Of a DNA stretch of 34,232 nucleotides, positions 32,639-34,232 are shown one piece after another; positions within the stretch are counted from its first letter, which is position 1; every line of letters starts with the position of its first letter. The position numbers were made by a program, and so were the translations under genes. The notes beneath the pieces are model-generated. The model saw nothing but the letters and a program-made list of their open reading frames with translations. It ran no database searches and was not told the DNA's origin. Source of the stretch: CAJQND01 sp051010055 (GTDB lineage Bacteria; Pseudomonadota; Alphaproteobacteria; Rhizobiales; CAJQND01); the NCBI GenBank assembly GCA_051010055.1, contig JBPCVY010000100.1:1-34232 (forward strand), given 5' to 3'.

Positions 32639-33613
32639 ATGAGTACCATGATGGACGTGCGGCATTTTGCGCAGTGCTATCGCTCGTTTGGGCGTAAGTA
32701 CAATGTTTCTTTCTACATCAAGCCACTGGTAGGGGCGGCAGCGGTTGCTGCCGTTTTGTCGCTTACCGGCTGCTCCGGGAAGAAGTCGGGGCAGGATTTG
32801 TTCGCCGGGACAGGCAGCCCGAGGCTCGCTGCCGGAGCGTCGCTTCCCAAAGGGGGTGGGCGGTACCATGTGGGCAAGCCATACGAAATTAATGGTAAGA
32901 AATTTTACCCGCGCGAGGTTGCCTCTTATGACAGGAGCGGCACCGCTTCTTGGTATGGACCTAAATTCCATCGCCGCATGACGTCGAACGGTGAATGGTT
33001 TGACATGAACGATCTCACCGCAGCTCACACAACGCTTCCCCTGCCAAGCTATGTGAAAGTCACCAATGTGGAAAACGGCAAGCAGGCGGTGTTGCGCGTT
33101 AACGATCGCGGCCCGTTCGCACACGACCGCCTTATTGATCTATCCCGTCGTTCCGCCGAAATTCTTGGGGTAAAAGGCAAGGGCACCGCTCAGGTCCGTG
33201 TGGTGTATTTGGGCAAAGCGCCCCTTGATCATGATGGCACCCACCTTGCGGCGATGAACAAAAAGTATCTCTCATCGGGTAATTATACCCGTGTTGCCTC
33301 GGCAATGAATTACTCCCGCTCACCTGTTATGGTTGCACAGGCCAATACCGCCCAGCCTAAACCGCGCACGGTTTCATCATCAGGCGATGGTTATTTCATC
33401 CAGGCAGCATCATTTTCCAGCCCTGACAATGCCATGCGGGCAAAAGCCAACCTAAGGGAAATCGGGCCGGTAAACATTCTGCCAGTGGATACGGGCGAGC
33501 GTACCTTGTACCGAGTAACGGTCGGGCCGTTGAAAGATGCAGCGCGGGCGGAAATGGCAATTGCCCATGCAGCAGAAATGGGCATGCCGGGCGCACGTAT
33601 CGTAACGCCTTAA
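32639..33613 (+). CDS. rlpA: septal ring lytic transglycosylase / lipoprotein RlpA, 324 aa
   Basis: RlpA is an outer-membrane lipoprotein that cleaves denuded glycan strands at the septum. A lipoprotein signal with lipobox LTGC is visible (AAAVAAVLSLTGCSG). The double-psi beta-barrel domain follows (GTASWYGPKFHRRMTSNGEW, AAHTTLPLPSYVKVTN, VLRVNDRGPFAHDRLIDLSR, with the catalytic-type Asp of NDRGPF). A C-terminal SPOR domain at about residues 250-324 (GYFIQAASFSSPDNAMRAKA, YRVTVGPLKDAARAEM) binds denuded peptidoglycan. In-frame starts at 32639 and 32648 are both possible, which gives a long N-region before the lipobox. Stop is TAA. A DacA-type gene follows 136 bases later, a common pairing in alphaproteobacteria. 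Confidence 0.93.
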   Translation: MSTMMDVRHFAQCYRSFGRKYNVSFYIKPLVGAAAVAAVLSLTGCSGKKSGQDLFAGTGSPRLAAGASLPKGGGRYHVGKPYEINGKKFYPREVASYDRSGTASWYGPKFHRRMTSNGEWFDMNDLTAAHTTLPLPSYVKVTNVENGKQAVLRVNDRGPFAHDRLIDLSRRSAEILGVKGKGTAQVRVVYLGKAPLDHDGTHLAAMNKKYLSSGNYTRVASAMNYSRSPVMVAQANTAQPKPRTVSSSGDGYFIQAASFSSPDNAMRAKANLREIGPVNILPVDTGERTLYRVTVGPLKDAARAEMAIAHAAEMGMPGARIVTP

Positions 33614-33749
33614 CTGGCGACGGGTTTCCATCCCCGGCCGCATCATTCTTGTTAAATTGTTGCAACCTTATGCGGCACGTTATTTCTTTGTTTCAAAGAA
33701 TGCTTTAAGTTCTGCTTGAAACTTGGTTAGGGAATCAAGGTGCTGCCCC

Positions 33750-34232
33750 ATGTTGCTTTGCTTTTGTGCCGGATCGTCTTTTCGCTTCCGCCGCGCATTT
33801 TTGCTGTTTTTCGCGATGTTCGCCTGGGTTTTTGCAATCCTTCCTGCAACGTCCGCTGAATTCGTCACGAAGGCGCGTGTTGCATTGCTGTTTGATGCAG
33901 GCTCTGGTGAAATCATGTTCCAAAAGAATGCTGATGAGCTGATAGAACCCGCCAGTATGTCTAAACTGATGACCGTCAATATGGTGTTTGAAGCCGTAAA
34001 AAGCGGTGCGCTCAGTATGGATGATGAGTTTTTCATTTCCGAGAATGCATGGCGCAGGGGCGGGGCCGTTTCCGGCGGCTCGACCATGTATGCCGAGTTG
34101 AATTCGACCGTTTCGGTGCGGGATTTGATCCAGGGAATTGTAATTCAATCGGCAAATGATGGTTGCATAGCGGTTGCTGAGGGTATTGCGGGAACCGAAG
34201 AAGCATTTTCCGACCTTATGACCCAGCGCGCC
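33750..34232 (+). CDS. D-alanyl-D-alanine carboxypeptidase (DacA/PBP5 family), 3'-truncated by the window
   Basis: The frame is open from ATG 33750 to the end of the window (161 codons). A signal peptide (RRAFLLFFAMFAWVFAILPA, ending TSA) is followed by the S11 peptidase domain: ARVALLFDAGSGEIMFQKNAD, the catalytic SxxK as PASMSKLMTV (S69, K72), and the SxN motif in QSANDGCIAVAE (S134, N136). The KTG motif lies beyond the window. The enzyme trims the terminal D-Ala from peptidoglycan pentapeptides in the periplasm. CAAGG nine bases before the ATG is the probable ribosome site. Confidence 0.93.
   Translation, partial: MLLCFCAGSSFRFRRAFLLFFAMFAWVFAILPATSAEFVTKARVALLFDAGSGEIMFQKNADELIEPASMSKLMTVNMVFEAVKSGALSMDDEFFISENAWRRGGAVSGGSTMYAELNSTVSVRDLIQGIVIQSANDGCIAVAEGIAGTEEAFSDLMTQRA

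Noticed and set aside
33684..33700. Palindrome TTCTTTG-TTT-CAAAGAA between rlpA and the dacA-type gene
   Set aside because: A 7-bp AT-rich stem without a following T-run; too weak to call a terminator or operator.
1..34232. CRISPR arrays, insertion sequences or phage modules
   Set aside because: No regularly spaced repeats, transposase, integrase or phage structural gene can be seen on either strand.

Overview
The window looks like a chromosomal segment of an alphaproteobacterium, most likely of the Hyphomicrobiales (rhizobia and relatives). The evidence is gene content: an aapJQMP amino-acid transporter with divergent metC, an imuA-imuB-dnaE2 mutagenesis cassette behind an alphaproteobacterial LexA box (GTTC-N7-GTTC), an NDUFS4-like complex I subunit, a CreA protein, and DUF2147 and DUF4864 proteins. 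I see no integrase, transposase, phage gene or CRISPR array. No gap without a gene exceeds 300 bases.

Layout. 1-3.4 kb: end of pcaG (protocatechuate dioxygenase alpha), a small hypothetical gene, an EamA/DMT transporter coupled to a possible 46-codon ORF and an unknown protein, then a convergent unknown protein. 3.5-8.9 kb: SOS mutasome imuA-imuB-dnaE2 on the minus strand, with a readable promoter and LexA operator. 9.0-14.2 kb: small membrane protein, secreted cyclase-family protein, endonuclease/exonuclease/phosphatase protein with an upstream small gene, PilZ protein, a secreted agmatinase-family gene interrupted by two in-frame TAG codons, and a DUF4864 protein. 14.3-20.5 kb: L,D-transpeptidase, eRF1-like (baeRF) protein, NDUFS4-like protein, tRNA-Arg(UCU), pyrC, and an orphan Tat-exported oligopeptide-binding protein ending at a strong terminator. 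20.5-27.8 kb: M15 peptidase, creA, metC, then aapJ-aapQ-aapM-aapP with structured RNA between aapJ and aapQ and a terminator after aapP. 27.9-34.2 kb: DUF2147 protein, fatty acyl-CoA ligase, Sel1-repeat protein, MmgE/PrpD protein, RlpA, and the start of a D-Ala-D-Ala carboxypeptidase that runs off the window.

How the genes work together. The imu genes should act as one DNA-damage-induced translesion synthesis unit. The aap genes form an ABC importer for L-amino acids beside a methionine-pathway enzyme. L,D-transpeptidase, M15 peptidase, RlpA and DacA-type enzymes all act on peptidoglycan but are scattered, not an operon.

The most unusual element is the agmatinase-family gene (12400-13680). 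It has a good ribosome site, a signal peptide, an undisturbed frame and all six expected metal ligands, yet carries TAG at codons 38 and 311. TAG is a normal terminator for at least ten other genes here, so general amber reassignment is excluded. A young pseudogene, local readthrough, reinitiation or sequence error remain possible.
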